DNA of 64,000 nt from Streptomyces sp. YS415 (GCF_023544665.1 NZ_JAMJFL010000012.1:186001-250000), one strand, 5' to 3'. Numbered from the stretch's first letter, positions 1 through 13,511 are shown. Made by a program: numbers and translations. Notes: generated from the letters alone by a model not told the origin.

Positions 1-1
1 C

Positions 2-457
2 GGCGCGGTGGGCATCGACTCGGTGTACGGGCCGCACGGCCGGGCGGCGCTGCGCGCGGACGCGGTACGCCACGGGCTGGACGCGCGGGCGGCGGACGAG
101 GCGGTGGACGTCCTCGCGCCGCCCCGGCACCACGTCTCCGGCGAGTGGACCCTCGACCTCGGCCCCGGCCGCCAGGTCCTGCTGGCGAACGTGGGCCCCG
201 GCCACACGCCCCACGATCTGGTGGTCCTGGTTCCCGGCTCCCCGGAGGTCGTGTTCTGCGGCGACCTGGTGGAGGAGTCGGGCGACCCCCAGGCCGGCCC
301 GGACGCCGTGCCGTCGCAGTGGCCGGCGGCGCTGGACCGCCTGCTGGCGCTGGGCGGCGAGGACGCGGTGTACGTGCCCGGTCACGGGGCGGTGGTGGAC
401 GCGGCGTTCGTACGGGCGCAGCGGGACGCGCTGGCGGCCCGTTTCGGCGTGTCGTAG
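2..457 (+). CDS. MBL-fold metallo-hydrolase, C-terminal part (5' end outside window)
   Basis: The reading frame is open from the first bases, so the gene starts upstream and only about 150 C-terminal residues are seen. They carry late metallo-beta-lactamase-fold motifs: GHTPHD (metal-binding His), then CGDLVEE (the bridging Asp), then VPGHG (the last metal-binding His). These residues bind a two-metal centre that hydrolyses esters, thioesters or similar bonds. The substrate cannot be read from the fragment. It ends 34 bp before the DUF3097 gene on the same strand, so the two may share a transcript. The family call is safe; the specific function is unknown. Confidence 0.8.
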   Translation, partial: GAVGIDSVYGPHGRAALRADAVRHGLDARAADEAVDVLAPPRHHVSGEWTLDLGPGRQVLLANVGPGHTPHDLVVLVPGSPEVVFCGDLVEESGDPQAGPDAVPSQWPAALDRLLALGGEDAVYVPGHGAVVDAAFVRAQRDALAARFGVS

Positions 458-491
458 GACCTGCTCCGGCGCTTCTCCTATCGTCATCCGA

Positions 492-1307
492 ATGCGCCAG
501 TACTCTCCGGACCTGACCCCGCCGTGGAAGAAGCCCAAGCCGGTGCCCGAGGTCGAGGCGGAGCCCGGCCTGGTGGTCGAGGAGCCCGGCACCGGCTTCT
601 GCGGAGCGGTGATCCGCTGCGAGGCGGGCACCGTGACCCTGGAGGACCGCTTCGGCAAGCACCGGGTGTTCCCGCTGGAGCCGCGGGGCTTCCTGCTGGA
701 GGGCAGGGTGGTGACGCTGGTACGCCCCTCCGCGGGGGCTCCGGTACGCCCCACGCGCACCGCCTCCGGCTCGGTGGCCGTCCCCGGGGCACGCGCGCGC
801 GTGGCCCGCGCCGGGCGGATCTACGTCGAGGGCCGCCACGACGCGGAACTGGTGGAGAAGGTCTGGGGCGACGACCTGCGCATCGAGGGCGTGGTGGTGG
901 AGTACCTGGAGGGCGTCGACGACCTGCCGGGGATCGTGGCGGAGTTCGCGCCGGGGCCGGACGCGCGGCTGGGGGTGCTGGTGGACCACCTCGTGCCCGG
1001 CACCAAGGAGTGGCGCATCGCACAGCAGGTGACCAGCGACCACGCGCTGGTCGTGGGCCACCCGTACATCGACATCTGGGAGGCGGTGAAGCCGTCGTCC
1101 CTGGGCATCGCGGGCTGGCCGCGGGTGCCGCGCGGGCAGGACTGGAAGACGGGCGTGTGCCGGGCGCTGGGCTGGCCGTCGGAGAACACGGGCGCGGTGT
1201 GGCAGGCAATCCTGGCGCGGGTGCACTCGTACAAGGACCTGGAGCCGGAGCTGCTGGGGAGGGTGGAGGAACTGATCGACTTCGTCACGGACGGCGGTGG
1301 GAACTGA
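492..1307 (+). CDS. DUF3097 family protein
   Basis: A 271-aa protein that I recognise as the actinobacterial DUF3097 family. It opens with MRQYSPDLTPPWKKPKPVPE and has a central segment rich in Asp, Glu and Val (IYVEGRHDAELVEKVWGDDL) that resembles a TOPRIM-like fold (E at the first strand, then a DxD-like segment). There is no signal peptide or membrane segment, so it is cytoplasmic. The biochemical role is not established; a TOPRIM-type nucleotidyl or nuclease activity is only an inference. The TGA stop lies inside the stem of the terminator shared with convergent hemW. Confidence 0.85.
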   Translation: MRQYSPDLTPPWKKPKPVPEVEAEPGLVVEEPGTGFCGAVIRCEAGTVTLEDRFGKHRVFPLEPRGFLLEGRVVTLVRPSAGAPVRPTRTASGSVAVPGARARVARAGRIYVEGRHDAELVEKVWGDDLRIEGVVVEYLEGVDDLPGIVAEFAPGPDARLGVLVDHLVPGTKEWRIAQQVTSDHALVVGHPYIDIWEAVKPSSLGIAGWPRVPRGQDWKTGVCRALGWPSENTGAVWQAILARVHSYKDLEPELLGRVEELIDFVTDGGGN

Positions 1308-1355
1308 TCTCCCGGAAGGGCGGCAGGCCATGTGAGTGCCGCCCCGGGAGATCAG
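1304..1355. terminator. Bidirectional hairpin terminator between DUF3097 gene and hemW
   Basis: Arms CTGATCTCCCGG (1304-1315) and CCGGGAGATCAG (1344-1355) are exact complements. An inner stem GGGCGGCA/TGCCGCCC is separated from the outer one by an AA bulge on one side. There is no long T-run, as usual for Streptomyces hairpins. It lies exactly between two convergent genes and includes the DUF3097 stop codon. Confidence 0.75.
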
Positions 1356-1368
1356 ATCCCCGGAGCGA

Positions 1369-2601
1369 TCAGTCCACCAGGTCCCGGACCACCGCGTCCG
1401 CCAGCAGCCGGCCCCGCAGCGTCAGTACCGCGCGGCCCTCCGCGTACGGGCCCTCCTGCAGCAGCCCCTCCGCCAGGGCCCGCCGGGCGGCCGTGCGGCC
1501 CGCCTCGTGCAGCAGGGACAGCGGGACGCCCTCCCGCAGGCGCAGCTCCAGCAGGATCCGCTCGACGCGGCGGTCCTCCGCCGGGAGCAGCTCCCGCCCG
1601 GCGCCCGGGGACCGGCCCGCCGCCAGGGCCGCCGCGTACGCCCCCGGATGCTTCACGTTCCACCAGCGCACCCCGCCCACGTGCGAGTGCGCTCCGGGGC
1701 CGGCGCCCCACCAGTCGGCGCCGCGCCAGTACAGCTCGTTGTGCAGGCACCGGCCCGCCTCCGAGGTCGCCCAGTTCGAGACCTCGTACCAGTCGAAGCC
1801 CGCCGACGACAGCACGGATTCGGCCATCAGATAGCGGTCGGCGTGGACGTCGTCGTCGGTCATCGGGACCTCGCCCCGGCGGATCCGGCGGGCGAGCTGC
1901 GTGCCCTCCTCGACGATCAGGGCGTAGGCGGAGATGTGGTCGGGACCGGCGCCGATGGCCGCGTCCAGCGAGGCCCGCCAGTCGTCGTCGGTCTCCCCGG
2001 GCGTGCCGTAGATCAGGTCCAGGTTCACATGGTCGAACCCCGCCGCATGTGCCTCCGCCACACATGCTTCCGGCCGTCCCGGTGTGTGTGTGCGGTCCAG
2101 CACCTGCAGCACATGCCGCTTCGCGCTCTGCATGCCGAAGGAGATCCGGTTGAAGCCGCCCTCCCGCAGCGCCGACAGGTACGCCGGGTCCACCGACTCC
2201 GGGTTCGCCTCGGTGGTGATCTCGGCGTCCGGCGCGAGGCCGAACTCGTCGCGGACCGCGTGCAGCATCCGGACCAGATCGTCCGCCGCCAGCAGGGTCG
2301 GCGTACCGCCGCCCACGAAGACCGTCCGGACCTCGCGGGGGTCGTCGCCGAGGACCTTGCGCGCGAGCCGGATCTCGTCGGTCAGGGTGTCCGCGTAGTT
2401 GTCGCGGGACGCCAGTACGCCCCCCGTGCCGCGCAGCTCGGTGGCGGTGTAGGTGTTGAAGTCGCAGTACCCGCAGCGGGTCGCGCAGTAGGGGACGTGC
2501 AGGTAGAACCCGAGCGGGCGGTCGGCGGCGCCGGTGAGCGCGGCGGCGGGCAGCGCGCCGTCGTCGGGGACCGGCTCGCCGTCGGGGAGTGCGGAAGGCA
2601 T
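1369..2601 (-). CDS. hemW: Radical SAM heme chaperone HemW (HemN-like)
   Basis: About 410 aa. The radical-SAM cluster motif CxxxCxxC is present near the N-terminus (YLHVPYCATRCGYCDFNTYT), followed by VGGGTPTLL and an ITTEANPESVD strand typical of the HemN/HemW family. It has the short HemW form rather than the longer coproporphyrinogen dehydrogenase form, so heme insertion into respiratory proteins is the likelier role. The start at MPSALPDGEP (2601) is preferred; another ATG lies three codons upstream at 2610. In Streptomyces this gene sits just upstream of lepA and hrcA-type genes, as here in broad terms. Confidence 0.92.
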   Translation of the reverse strand: MPSALPDGEPVPDDGALPAAALTGAADRPLGFYLHVPYCATRCGYCDFNTYTATELRGTGGVLASRDNYADTLTDEIRLARKVLGDDPREVRTVFVGGGTPTLLAADDLVRMLHAVRDEFGLAPDAEITTEANPESVDPAYLSALREGGFNRISFGMQSAKRHVLQVLDRTHTPGRPEACVAEAHAAGFDHVNLDLIYGTPGETDDDWRASLDAAIGAGPDHISAYALIVEEGTQLARRIRRGEVPMTDDDVHADRYLMAESVLSSAGFDWYEVSNWATSEAGRCLHNELYWRGADWWGAGPGAHSHVGGVRWWNVKHPGAYAAALAAGRSPGAGRELLPAEDRRVERILLELRLREGVPLSLLHEAGRTAARRALAEGLLQEGPYAEGRAVLTLRGRLLADAVVRDLVD

Positions 2602-2629
2602 GCGTTCCATTGTCCAGCACCGCGCGCCC

Positions 2630-4513
2630 TTACTCGGCCTGGAGCACCAGCAGCGCCAGATCGTCCTCCGGCGGCCGCCCCCCGAAGTCGTGCACGAGCC
2701 GCCGGATCCGCTCGGCGATCGACTGCGCGCTGAGCCCGGCGCACCCGGCGAGCGCGGCCGCCAGGCCGTCCCCGTCGTCGAACTGGCGCGAGCCGCTGCG
2801 CCGCTCCGTCACCCCGTCCGTCACGCACAGCAGGCTGTCCCCGGACCTGAGGCGGAAGGTTTCACTGGTGTACGTGGCGTCCTCGACGACCCCGAGCAGG
2901 GTCTGCGGCTGCGCGACCGTACGGACGCGCCCGTCGGGCCCGAGCAGCAGCGGCAGCGGATGGCCTGCGGAGCCGAGGGTGCAGCGCACGCCTCCGTCGA
3001 AGGGGACCAGTTCGCCGTAGAGCAGGGACAGGAACCGTGTCTGCGGGCCGTCGCCCGGTGCGGCCGGGCCGACCAGGGCGCGCGCCCGGGCGTCCGCGGC
3101 CTCGGTGGCGTCGTCGAGGAGGAGCTGGTTGAGGCGGTCCAGGACGTCCGGCACCCGGTACCCCTCGCGGGCCAGCAGCCGCAGCCAGGGGCGGGCCAGG
3201 CCGATCACCACCGCCGCCTCCGGGCCCTTGCCCTGGACGTCGCCCACGGCGAAGCACCAGCGGCCCTCGCCGGCCGGGAACACGTCGTAGAAGTCGCCGC
3301 TCGGGCCGCCCTTGTCGCAGGGCTCGTAGACGAGGGCGCTGCGCACGCCGGGGATCTCGGCGACCGCGCCGGGCAGCAGCCCGCGCTGGAGGACCGCGCT
3401 GATGGTGGCCTGGCGGGCGTACTGCCGGGCCGCGCCGATGGCCAGCGCCACCCGCCGGCCGAGATCCTCCACCAGCCCGGTGACCTCGTCGGGGAACCCC
3501 TCGGGCCCGGACTGCCCGATGACGAGCGTGCCCAGCGGCCGGCCGCCCGCGACCAGGCGGTACGCCAGTGCCGTGCCGACCGGTTCGCGCTCGCCCGGCG
3601 CCGCCCTGGGCCACGGGTGCGGCACGGGTCCGGAGCCCGGACCTGGATCGTCCGGCGGGTACGGGGGCTCCTTCTCCAGCGCCCGGCGCAGTTCCTCGAT
3701 GCGGTTCTCGCTGGCGTGCCAGACCCGGGCGAGGCGGGGCCCGGTGCCCGGGATGCCGTGCGGGGACCGGCCGCGCCCGGTGAACTCGTCCTCCAGCCAC
3801 ACCGCGCACCAGTCGGCGAGCCGGGGCACCAGCAGCTGCGCGGTGAGCGCGGCGACCAGATCCTCGTCGAGCTGCCCGGCGAGCAGGTCGGAGGCCTCGG
3901 CGAGGAAGGACAGCGCACCCCGGTCGAGCCAGTCCCCGTCGCGCTCGGGCCGTCCCCGACCGGGGCCCGGCATCGCGTAGGGCGGCGGGCCGGTGGGGGC
4001 GCCCGGCTCGTCGGGGTGCTCCTCGGCGGGCAGCCGGGCCCACACCGTCTTCACGCCGGTGCGGTACGTCACTCCCCAGCACTCGGCGAGCCGGGCCACC
4101 AGGGTCAGTCCGCGCCCGTACTCCGCCGAGCCGTGGGCCGGTTCGGACGCGCCGTCGCGCGGGGCGCGCGCGGGGTGGCGGTCGGAGACCTCGACGACGA
4201 CGGCGCCGGTCTCCTCCTCCGCGCGGCAGACCAGGCCGATCTCGGTGCCCGCGTGGACGACGGCGTTGGTGACGAGTTCGCTGACGACCAGGACGGTGTC
4301 GTCGGCGAGGCGGCGGGTGTGCGCCTGGGTGCCGGGCAGGCCGAGCTCGGTCCACTCGGCGAGGGCGGCGCGCACGAGCGCGCGGGCCGAGGCGGGCGCG
4401 AGGGAGCTTCCGAGCAGGGTGGCGTCGGCCCACGCGCGCGGGGGCTCCTCCTCGCGCGCGGGCGCGCCGGAGGCACGGGAGGCGGTCTCCCGTTGCGCCG
4501 GTATGGCCCTCAT
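2630..4513 (-). CDS. SpoIIE-family PP2C phosphatase with N-terminal anti-sigma-factor-like ATPase domain
   Basis: 627 aa with three parts. An HATPase_c_2 domain (about residues 35-165) has an N-box (VSELVTNAVVHAG) and a later YGRGL glycine box. A GAF-like region covers about 190-390. A SpoIIE/PP2C phosphatase domain (about 390-627) has metal-binding aspartates in GDFYDV, GDVQGKG and CVTDGVTER. The architecture fits partner-switching control of sigma factors, with the ATPase domain acting like an RsbW-type kinase and the PP2C domain dephosphorylating an anti-anti-sigma factor. It is divergent from the multi-HAMP kinase gene, with only about 100 bp between start codons, so the two may share a control region. 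No membrane segment is seen. Confidence 0.88.
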   Translation of the reverse strand: MRAIPAQRETASRASGAPAREEEPPRAWADATLLGSSLAPASARALVRAALAEWTELGLPGTQAHTRRLADDTVLVVSELVTNAVVHAGTEIGLVCRAEEETGAVVVEVSDRHPARAPRDGASEPAHGSAEYGRGLTLVARLAECWGVTYRTGVKTVWARLPAEEHPDEPGAPTGPPPYAMPGPGRGRPERDGDWLDRGALSFLAEASDLLAGQLDEDLVAALTAQLLVPRLADWCAVWLEDEFTGRGRSPHGIPGTGPRLARVWHASENRIEELRRALEKEPPYPPDDPGPGSGPVPHPWPRAAPGEREPVGTALAYRLVAGGRPLGTLVIGQSGPEGFPDEVTGLVEDLGRRVALAIGAARQYARQATISAVLQRGLLPGAVAEIPGVRSALVYEPCDKGGPSGDFYDVFPAGEGRWCFAVGDVQGKGPEAAVVIGLARPWLRLLAREGYRVPDVLDRLNQLLLDDATEAADARARALVGPAAPGDGPQTRFLSLLYGELVPFDGGVRCTLGSAGHPLPLLLGPDGRVRTVAQPQTLLGVVEDATYTSETFRLRSGDSLLCVTDGVTERRSGSRQFDDGDGLAAALAGCAGLSAQSIAERIRRLVHDFGGRPPEDDLALLVLQAE

Positions 4514-4615
4514 GGACAGCTCCCCGAGCGGTTCGCACGAATACGCCTCAGTCGACGCCGACAGAGTGACAGACTGGCCGCGCCCATAAGCACCGAGTCA
4601 CCGAAGTGGGCCGGC

Positions 4616-8364
<3,749 letters not shown>

Positions 8365-8368
<4 letters not shown>

Positions 8369-8835
8369 CCGCCGAAGACGCACCGGAGCACGCCGGCATC
8401 CTCCTGGTCGACGACATGGAGGACAACCTGACCGCCCTGGAGGCGGTCCTGGCCTCCCTCGACGAACCGCTGGTCCGGGCCCGTTCCGGCGAGGAGGCGA
8501 TGAAGGCGCTCCTGCGCCGCCGCTTCGCGCTGGTCCTGCTGGACGTCCGGATGCCCGGCATGGACGGCTTCGAGACGGCGGCGAACATCAAACGCCTGGA
8601 CCAGACGAAGGATGTCCCGATCATCTTCCTGACCGGCGCGGAGGACGACCCGGGGTATGCCTTCCGCGGCTACGCCACCGGCGCGGCCGACTACCTGACC
8701 AAGCCGTTCGACCCGTGGGTACTGCGGGCGAAGGTCAGGGTGTTCCTGGACCTGCACCGCAAGCAACTCCAGCTGGAGGCGCTCAGGGCGGAGGTCCAGG
8801 AACTGAGGAAACTGATCGACAGGGGCCCGGCGTAG
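8365..8835 (+). CDS. Response regulator, stand-alone receiver with C-terminal coiled coil
   Basis: 156 aa. A CheY-like receiver (ILLVDDMEDN, LLDVRMPGMDGFE with the phospho-acceptor Asp, FLTGAED, YLTKPFD) is followed by a short helical tail rich in Leu and Glu. No DNA-binding domain is present. The ATG overlaps the TGA of the hybrid kinase, so the two are co-translated and this is very likely its phosphotransfer partner. The Asp, Thr and Lys active-site residues are intact. It ends 3 bp before the convergent ligase gene. Confidence 0.92.
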
Positions 8836-8838
8836 CCG

Positions 8839-10713
8839 CTACGCCTCGCGCGTGCCCTCGTACATCTCCTCGATGAGGTGCTTGTACTCCCGCTCCACGA
8901 CCGGCCGCTTCAGCTTCAGGCTCGGGGTGATCTCCCCGTGCTCCACATCGAGGTCGCGGGGCAGCAGCCGGAACTTCTTGATGGTCTGCCACCGCTGCAG
9001 GTTCTCGTTGAGCTGCTTGACGTACCCCTCGACCATCGCCACCGTCTCCGGCGCCGCGACGACCTCCGCGTACGACTTGCCCTCCATCCCGTTCTCCTTG
9101 GCCCAGCCCATGAGGGCCAGCTCGTCCAGGGCGATGAGCGCGGTGCAGAAGTTCCGGTCGGCGCCGTGCACCAGGATGTTGGAGACGTAGGGGCAGACCG
9201 ACTTGAAGGAGCCCTCGATCTCGGTCGGCGCGATGTACTTGCCGCCGGACGTCTTGAACAGGTCCTTCTTGCGGTCGGTGATCCGCAGGTAGCCGTCGGG
9301 CGACAGCTCGCCGATGTCGCCGGTGTGGAACCAGCCGTCCGGCTCCAGCACCTCTGCGGTCTTCTCGGGCAGGCCGTGGTAGCCCTCCATGATGCCGGGC
9401 CCGCGCAGGAGGATCTCGCCGTCGTCGGCGATCCGGACCTCGCAGCCGGGCAGCGGCTTGCCGACCGTGCCGGTGCGGTACGCCTCGCCCGGGTTCACGA
9501 AGGAGGCCGCGGAGGACTCGGTCAGGCCGTAGCCCTCCAGGATGTGGATGCCGGCGCCGGCGAAGAAGTAGCCGATCTCCGGGGCCAGCGCGACCGAGCC
9601 GGAGACACAGGCCCGCAGCCGGCCGCCGAAGGCGTCCCGCAGCTTGGAGTAGACGAGGGCGTCGGCGACCTTGTGCTTCGTACGGAGGCCGAAGGGGACG
9701 GAGGCGATGCCGGTGCGCCGGAAGTTGTCCTGGCTGACCTTGGCGTACTCGCGGGCCACCTCGGCCGCCCACAGGAAGATCTTGTACTTGGCCCCGCCGC
9801 CCGCGCGGGCCTTGGCGGCGACGCCGTTGTAGACCTTCTCGAAGATGCGCGGCACGGCCGCCATGTACGTCGGCTGGACGACCGGCAGGTTCTCGATGAT
9901 CTTGTCGACGCGGCCGTCGACGGCGGTGACATGGCCGATCTCGAGCTGGCCGGAGGTGAGCACCTTGCCGAAGACGTGGGCGAGCGGCAGCCACAGGTAC
10001 TGCACGTCGTCCTGGCCGAGGAGCCCGGTCGCGGCGATGGCCTTGGCCATGTACGACCAGTTGTCGTGCGGCAGGCGCACACCCTTGGGGCGCCCGGTGG
10101 TGCCGGAGGTGTAGATGAGGGTGGCGAGCTGGTCCTTGGTGATCGCGCCGACCCGCTCCTTGACCAGGTCGGCGTCCTTCTCCAGCCGGGCGGCGCCGCG
10201 CTTCTCCAGCTCGTCCAGGGTCAGGATCCAGTCGGCGGTCTCGACGCCGGCCGGGTCGATCACCACGACATGCGTGAGGTCGGGCAGCTCGGCGCGCTTC
10301 TCGACGGCCTTGGCGAGCTGGGCCGCGTCCTCGGCGATCAGCACCCGGCTGTCGGAGTCCGCGAGGATGTACGCCGACTCCTCCGCGTTGGTCTGCGGGT
10401 AGACCGTGGTCGTGGCGGCGCCGGCGCACATGATGCCGAGGTCGGCGAGGATCCACTCGATGCGGGTCGAGGAGGCGAGGGCGACCCGCTGCTCCGGCTG
10501 CACCCCCAGCTCGATGAGACCGGCGGCGATCGCGTAGACCCGCTCGGCGGCCTGGCCCCAGTTCAGCGACTTCCAGTCGTCCGGGCCCTCCCCGGCCGCG
10601 TTCGGCACGGGATAGCGATAGGCCTCGGCGTCCGGCGTGGCCGCCACGCGCTCCAGGAAGAGGGCCGCCACGCTCGGCGGACGGTTCTCGATCAAAGTCT
10701 GTGTGTCGCTCAC
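8839..10713 (-). CDS. Long-chain fatty acid-CoA ligase (AMP-forming)
   Basis: 624 aa, the usual size of actinobacterial FadD15-type acyl-CoA synthetases. The adenylation P-loop LIYTSGTTGRPKGV is present, followed by GYGLTESSA and the hinge region with HTGDIGELSPDGYLRITDRKKDLFKTSGGKYI. It activates fatty acids with ATP and CoA for lipid synthesis or beta-oxidation. The start is GTG at 10713 (MSDTQTLIENRPP). It converges on the response regulator with a 3-bp gap. The precise chain-length preference cannot be read. Confidence 0.92.
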   Translation of the reverse strand: MSDTQTLIENRPPSVAALFLERVAATPDAEAYRYPVPNAAGEGPDDWKSLNWGQAAERVYAIAAGLIELGVQPEQRVALASSTRIEWILADLGIMCAGAATTTVYPQTNAEESAYILADSDSRVLIAEDAAQLAKAVEKRAELPDLTHVVVIDPAGVETADWILTLDELEKRGAARLEKDADLVKERVGAITKDQLATLIYTSGTTGRPKGVRLPHDNWSYMAKAIAATGLLGQDDVQYLWLPLAHVFGKVLTSGQLEIGHVTAVDGRVDKIIENLPVVQPTYMAAVPRIFEKVYNGVAAKARAGGGAKYKIFLWAAEVAREYAKVSQDNFRRTGIASVPFGLRTKHKVADALVYSKLRDAFGGRLRACVSGSVALAPEIGYFFAGAGIHILEGYGLTESSAASFVNPGEAYRTGTVGKPLPGCEVRIADDGEILLRGPGIMEGYHGLPEKTAEVLEPDGWFHTGDIGELSPDGYLRITDRKKDLFKTSGGKYIAPTEIEGSFKSVCPYVSNILVHGADRNFCTALIALDELALMGWAKENGMEGKSYAEVVAAPETVAMVEGYVKQLNENLQRWQTIKKFRLLPRDLDVEHGEITPSLKLKRPVVEREYKHLIEEMYEGTREA

Positions 10714-10891
10714 GACATCCTCCGGGGCCCGCGACGACGCGGCTGGCTCAGAATGCGGCTGGTTCTACTCGCGTGCCGTTGTTTAACTCGCGAGTAACTA
10801 TCGAGCAGGGATCAGAGTAAGGCGCGACCGGCCGGGGCGTAAGGGCCCGCGCCCTGTCACTTCCTACAGAGACCTACCCCTCACATGCGCC

Positions 10892-10923
10892 GGGGCCCGC
10901 CGCACTTTCGTACGACGGGCCCC
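10892..10923 (-). terminator. Hairpin terminator after lepA
   Basis: GGGGCCCG (10892-10899) pairs with CGGGCCCC (10916-10923), about 30 bp past the lepA stop on the minus strand. GC-rich with no T-run, typical of this genus. Confidence 0.55.
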
Positions 10924-10954
10924 TCGATGCCTGTTTTGCACGGGTAACCGGCGG

Positions 10955-12823
10955 TTACTTCTTGCCCTTGCCCGACCCCGCGCTCTCATCACTGCTCAGT
11001 ACGGCGATGAAGGCCTCCTGCGGAACTTCCACGGAACCCACCATCTTCATCCGCTTCTTGCCCTCCTTCTGCTTCTCCAGCAGCTTCCGCTTACGGGAGA
11101 TGTCACCGCCGTAGCACTTGGCGAGGACGTCCTTGCGGATGGCGCGGATGGTCTCGCGGGCGATGACCCGGGAGCCGATGGCGGCCTGGATGGGCACCTC
11201 GAAGGCCTGCCGCGGGATCAGCTCGCGCAGCTTGGCCACGAGCCGCACGCCGTAGGCGTACGCCGCGTCCTTGTGGGTGATCGCGGAGAAGGCGTCCACC
11301 TTGTCGCCGTGCAGCAGGATGTCGACCTTGACCAGGCTGGAGGTCTGCTCACCGGTGGGCTCGTAGTCCAGGGAGGCGTACCCGCGCGTCTTCGACTTCA
11401 GCTGGTCGAAGAAGTCGAAGACGATCTCGGCGAGCGGCAGGGTGTAGCGGATCTCGACCCGGTCCTCGGAGAGGTAGTCCATGCCGAGCAGGGTGCCGCG
11501 CCGGGTCTGGCACAGCTCCATGATCGAGCCGATGAACTCGGTCGGGGCGAGGATCGTGGCGCGTACGACCGGCTCGTACACCTCGTTGATCTTGCCCTCG
11601 GGGAACTCGCTCGGATTGGTGACGATGTGCTCGGTGCCGTCCTCCATCACCACCCGGTAGACCACGTTCGGCGCGGTCGCGATCAGGTCGAGCCCGAACT
11701 CGCGCTCGAGCCGCTCCCGGATCACGTCCAGGTGGAGCAGGCCGAGGAAGCCGACGCGGAAGCCGAAGCCGAGGGCGGCGGAGGTCTCCGGCTCGTAGAC
11801 GAGCGCGGCGTCGTTGAGCTGGAGCTTGTCCAGGGCCTCGCGCAGCTCGGGGTAGTCGGAGCCGTCCAGCGGATACAGACCGGAGAAGACCATCGGCTTC
11901 GGGTCCTTGTAGCCGCCGAGGGCCTCGGTGGCGCCCTTGCTCTGGCTGGTGACGGTGTCGCCGACCTTGGACTGGCGGACGTCCTTCACACCGGTGATCA
12001 GATAGCCCACCTCGCCGACGCCGAGACCGTCGGCGCCGAGCATCTCCGGCGAGTTGGTGCCGATCTCCAGCAGCTCGTGGGTGGCGCCGGTCGACATCAT
12101 CTTGATGCGCTCGCGCTTGCTGAGCTGGCCGTCGATGACACGGACGTACGTCACGACACCGCGGTAGGAGTCGTAGACCGAGTCGAAGATCATCGCGCGG
12201 GCGGGGGCGTCCTTGACGCCGACCGGCGCCGGGACCTCGCGGACCACCCGGTCGAGCAGCGCGTCGACACCGACACCCGTCTTGGCGGAGACCTTGAGAA
12301 CGTCCTCGGGGTCGCAGCCGATGAGGTTGGCGAGCTCCTCGGAGAACTTCTCCGGCTGGGCGGCCGGCAGGTCGATCTTGTTCAGGACGGGGATGATCTT
12401 GAGGTCGTTCTCCATCGCCAGGTAGAGGTTGGCGAGGGTCTGGGCCTCGATGCCCTGGGCGGCGTCGACGAGGAGGACGGTGCCCTCGCACGCGGCGAGC
12501 GACCGGGAGACCTCGTAGGTGAAGTCGACGTGCCCCGGGGTGTCGATCATGTTGAGGATGTGCGTGTTGCCCTTGTCCGTGGTGGGCGCCCAGGGCAGAC
12601 GCACGGCCTGGGACTTGATGGTGATACCGCGCTCGCGCTCGATGTCCATGCGGTCGAGGTACTGAGCGCGCATCTGCCGTTGCTCGACCACACCGGTCAG
12701 CTGGAGCATCCGGTCGGCGAGCGTGGACTTGCCGTGGTCGATGTGCGCGATGATGCAGAAATTGCGGATCAGAGCCGGGTCGGTTCGGCTCGGTTCGGGC
12801 ACATGGCTAGGGATCGCGGGCAC
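10955..12823 (-). CDS. lepA: Translation elongation factor 4 (LepA/EF4)
   Basis: 622 aa, the normal length. The GTPase motifs are G1 AHIDHGKST, G3 DTPGHVDF and G4 NKIDLP, followed by EF-G-like domains and the LepA C-terminal domain ending in a Lys/Ser-rich tail. It is a ribosome-associated GTPase that back-translocates or remodels stalled ribosomes. GTG at 12823 (MPAIPSHVPEPSRTDPALIR) is chosen because it gives the standard actinobacterial N-terminus; an in-frame extension upstream shows no family-like sequence. It is divergent from rpsT, the usual arrangement in Streptomyces. Confidence 0.97.
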   Translation of the reverse strand: MPAIPSHVPEPSRTDPALIRNFCIIAHIDHGKSTLADRMLQLTGVVEQRQMRAQYLDRMDIERERGITIKSQAVRLPWAPTTDKGNTHILNMIDTPGHVDFTYEVSRSLAACEGTVLLVDAAQGIEAQTLANLYLAMENDLKIIPVLNKIDLPAAQPEKFSEELANLIGCDPEDVLKVSAKTGVGVDALLDRVVREVPAPVGVKDAPARAMIFDSVYDSYRGVVTYVRVIDGQLSKRERIKMMSTGATHELLEIGTNSPEMLGADGLGVGEVGYLITGVKDVRQSKVGDTVTSQSKGATEALGGYKDPKPMVFSGLYPLDGSDYPELREALDKLQLNDAALVYEPETSAALGFGFRVGFLGLLHLDVIRERLEREFGLDLIATAPNVVYRVVMEDGTEHIVTNPSEFPEGKINEVYEPVVRATILAPTEFIGSIMELCQTRRGTLLGMDYLSEDRVEIRYTLPLAEIVFDFFDQLKSKTRGYASLDYEPTGEQTSSLVKVDILLHGDKVDAFSAITHKDAAYAYGVRLVAKLRELIPRQAFEVPIQAAIGSRVIARETIRAIRKDVLAKCYGGDISRKRKLLEKQKEGKKRMKMVGSVEVPQEAFIAVLSSDESAGSGKGKK

Positions 12824-13076
12824 GCAGGGTCCTGATTCTTGAGGTGTCCGCAGCCGTCTGCGGTCTCGGGTCGGAACGATCGGGTCTATACGTAGGCTCC
12901 ATGGTCCCACGGGCGGCGACCGGAGACCGGTTTGGGCCGCATGCTGGGCCACTGGTAGTCTGGGTAGCTGTGTCTCATGCCCTCTCAGCGCGAGGCACAC
13001 CCCAAGGAAAATCACCCGGTACGGATTCCGTGCGGCTCTCGTGCGGCCCCGTGCCAGAACCTGTAGAGGCTCATTC

Positions 13077-13343
13077 GTGGCGAACATCAAGTCCCAGATC
13101 AAGCGGATCAAGACCAACGAGAAGGCGCGGCTGCGCAACAAGGCCGTCAAGTCCTCCCTGAAGACCGCGATCCGCAAGGCCCGTGAGGCCGCTGCCGCGG
13201 GTGACGCCGAGAAGGCCACCGAGTACCAGCGCGCTGCCGCGCGTCAGCTCGACAAGGCTGTCTCGAAGGGCGTCATCCACAAGAACCAGGCCGCCAACAA
13301 GAAGTCGGCGCTTGCTTCGAAGGTCGCTTCCCTCAAGGGCTGA
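13077..13343 (+). CDS. rpsT: 30S ribosomal protein S20
   Basis: 88 aa, Lys/Arg/Ala-rich, beginning VANIKSQIKRIKTNEKARLRN, the S20 signature. It binds 16S rRNA in the small subunit. The start is GTG at 13077, which gives the standard length; a longer in-frame extension is not supported. Divergent from lepA across about 250 bp that must hold both promoters; I see no clear riboswitch or leader ORF there. Confidence 0.98.
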   Translation: MANIKSQIKRIKTNEKARLRNKAVKSSLKTAIRKAREAAAAGDAEKATEYQRAAARQLDKAVSKGVIHKNQAANKKSALASKVASLKG

Positions 13344-13468
13344 ATCTCTCTGATCTGACCGCCGGAAGGACCCAGAGCGGGCCCTCTCTATCCGCTCCCG
13401 TCCGGCATCCCGAGCTCGCACGCGGCCTGCGTTCGCCACGCGGGTGCGAGCTCAGCAGCTTCACACGA

Positions 13469-13511
13469 GGGCCCCGGCGCCCCGCCCTTCCCCAGGGCGG
13501 AGGCCGGGGCC
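13469..13511. terminator. Two-part GC hairpin between rpsT and the SnoaL-like gene
   Basis: Outer arms GGCCCCGGC (13469-13477/8) and GCCGGGGCC (13503-13511), inner arms CCGCCC and GGGCGG around the loop TTCCCCA. It sits between convergent genes and can serve both. Confidence 0.6.
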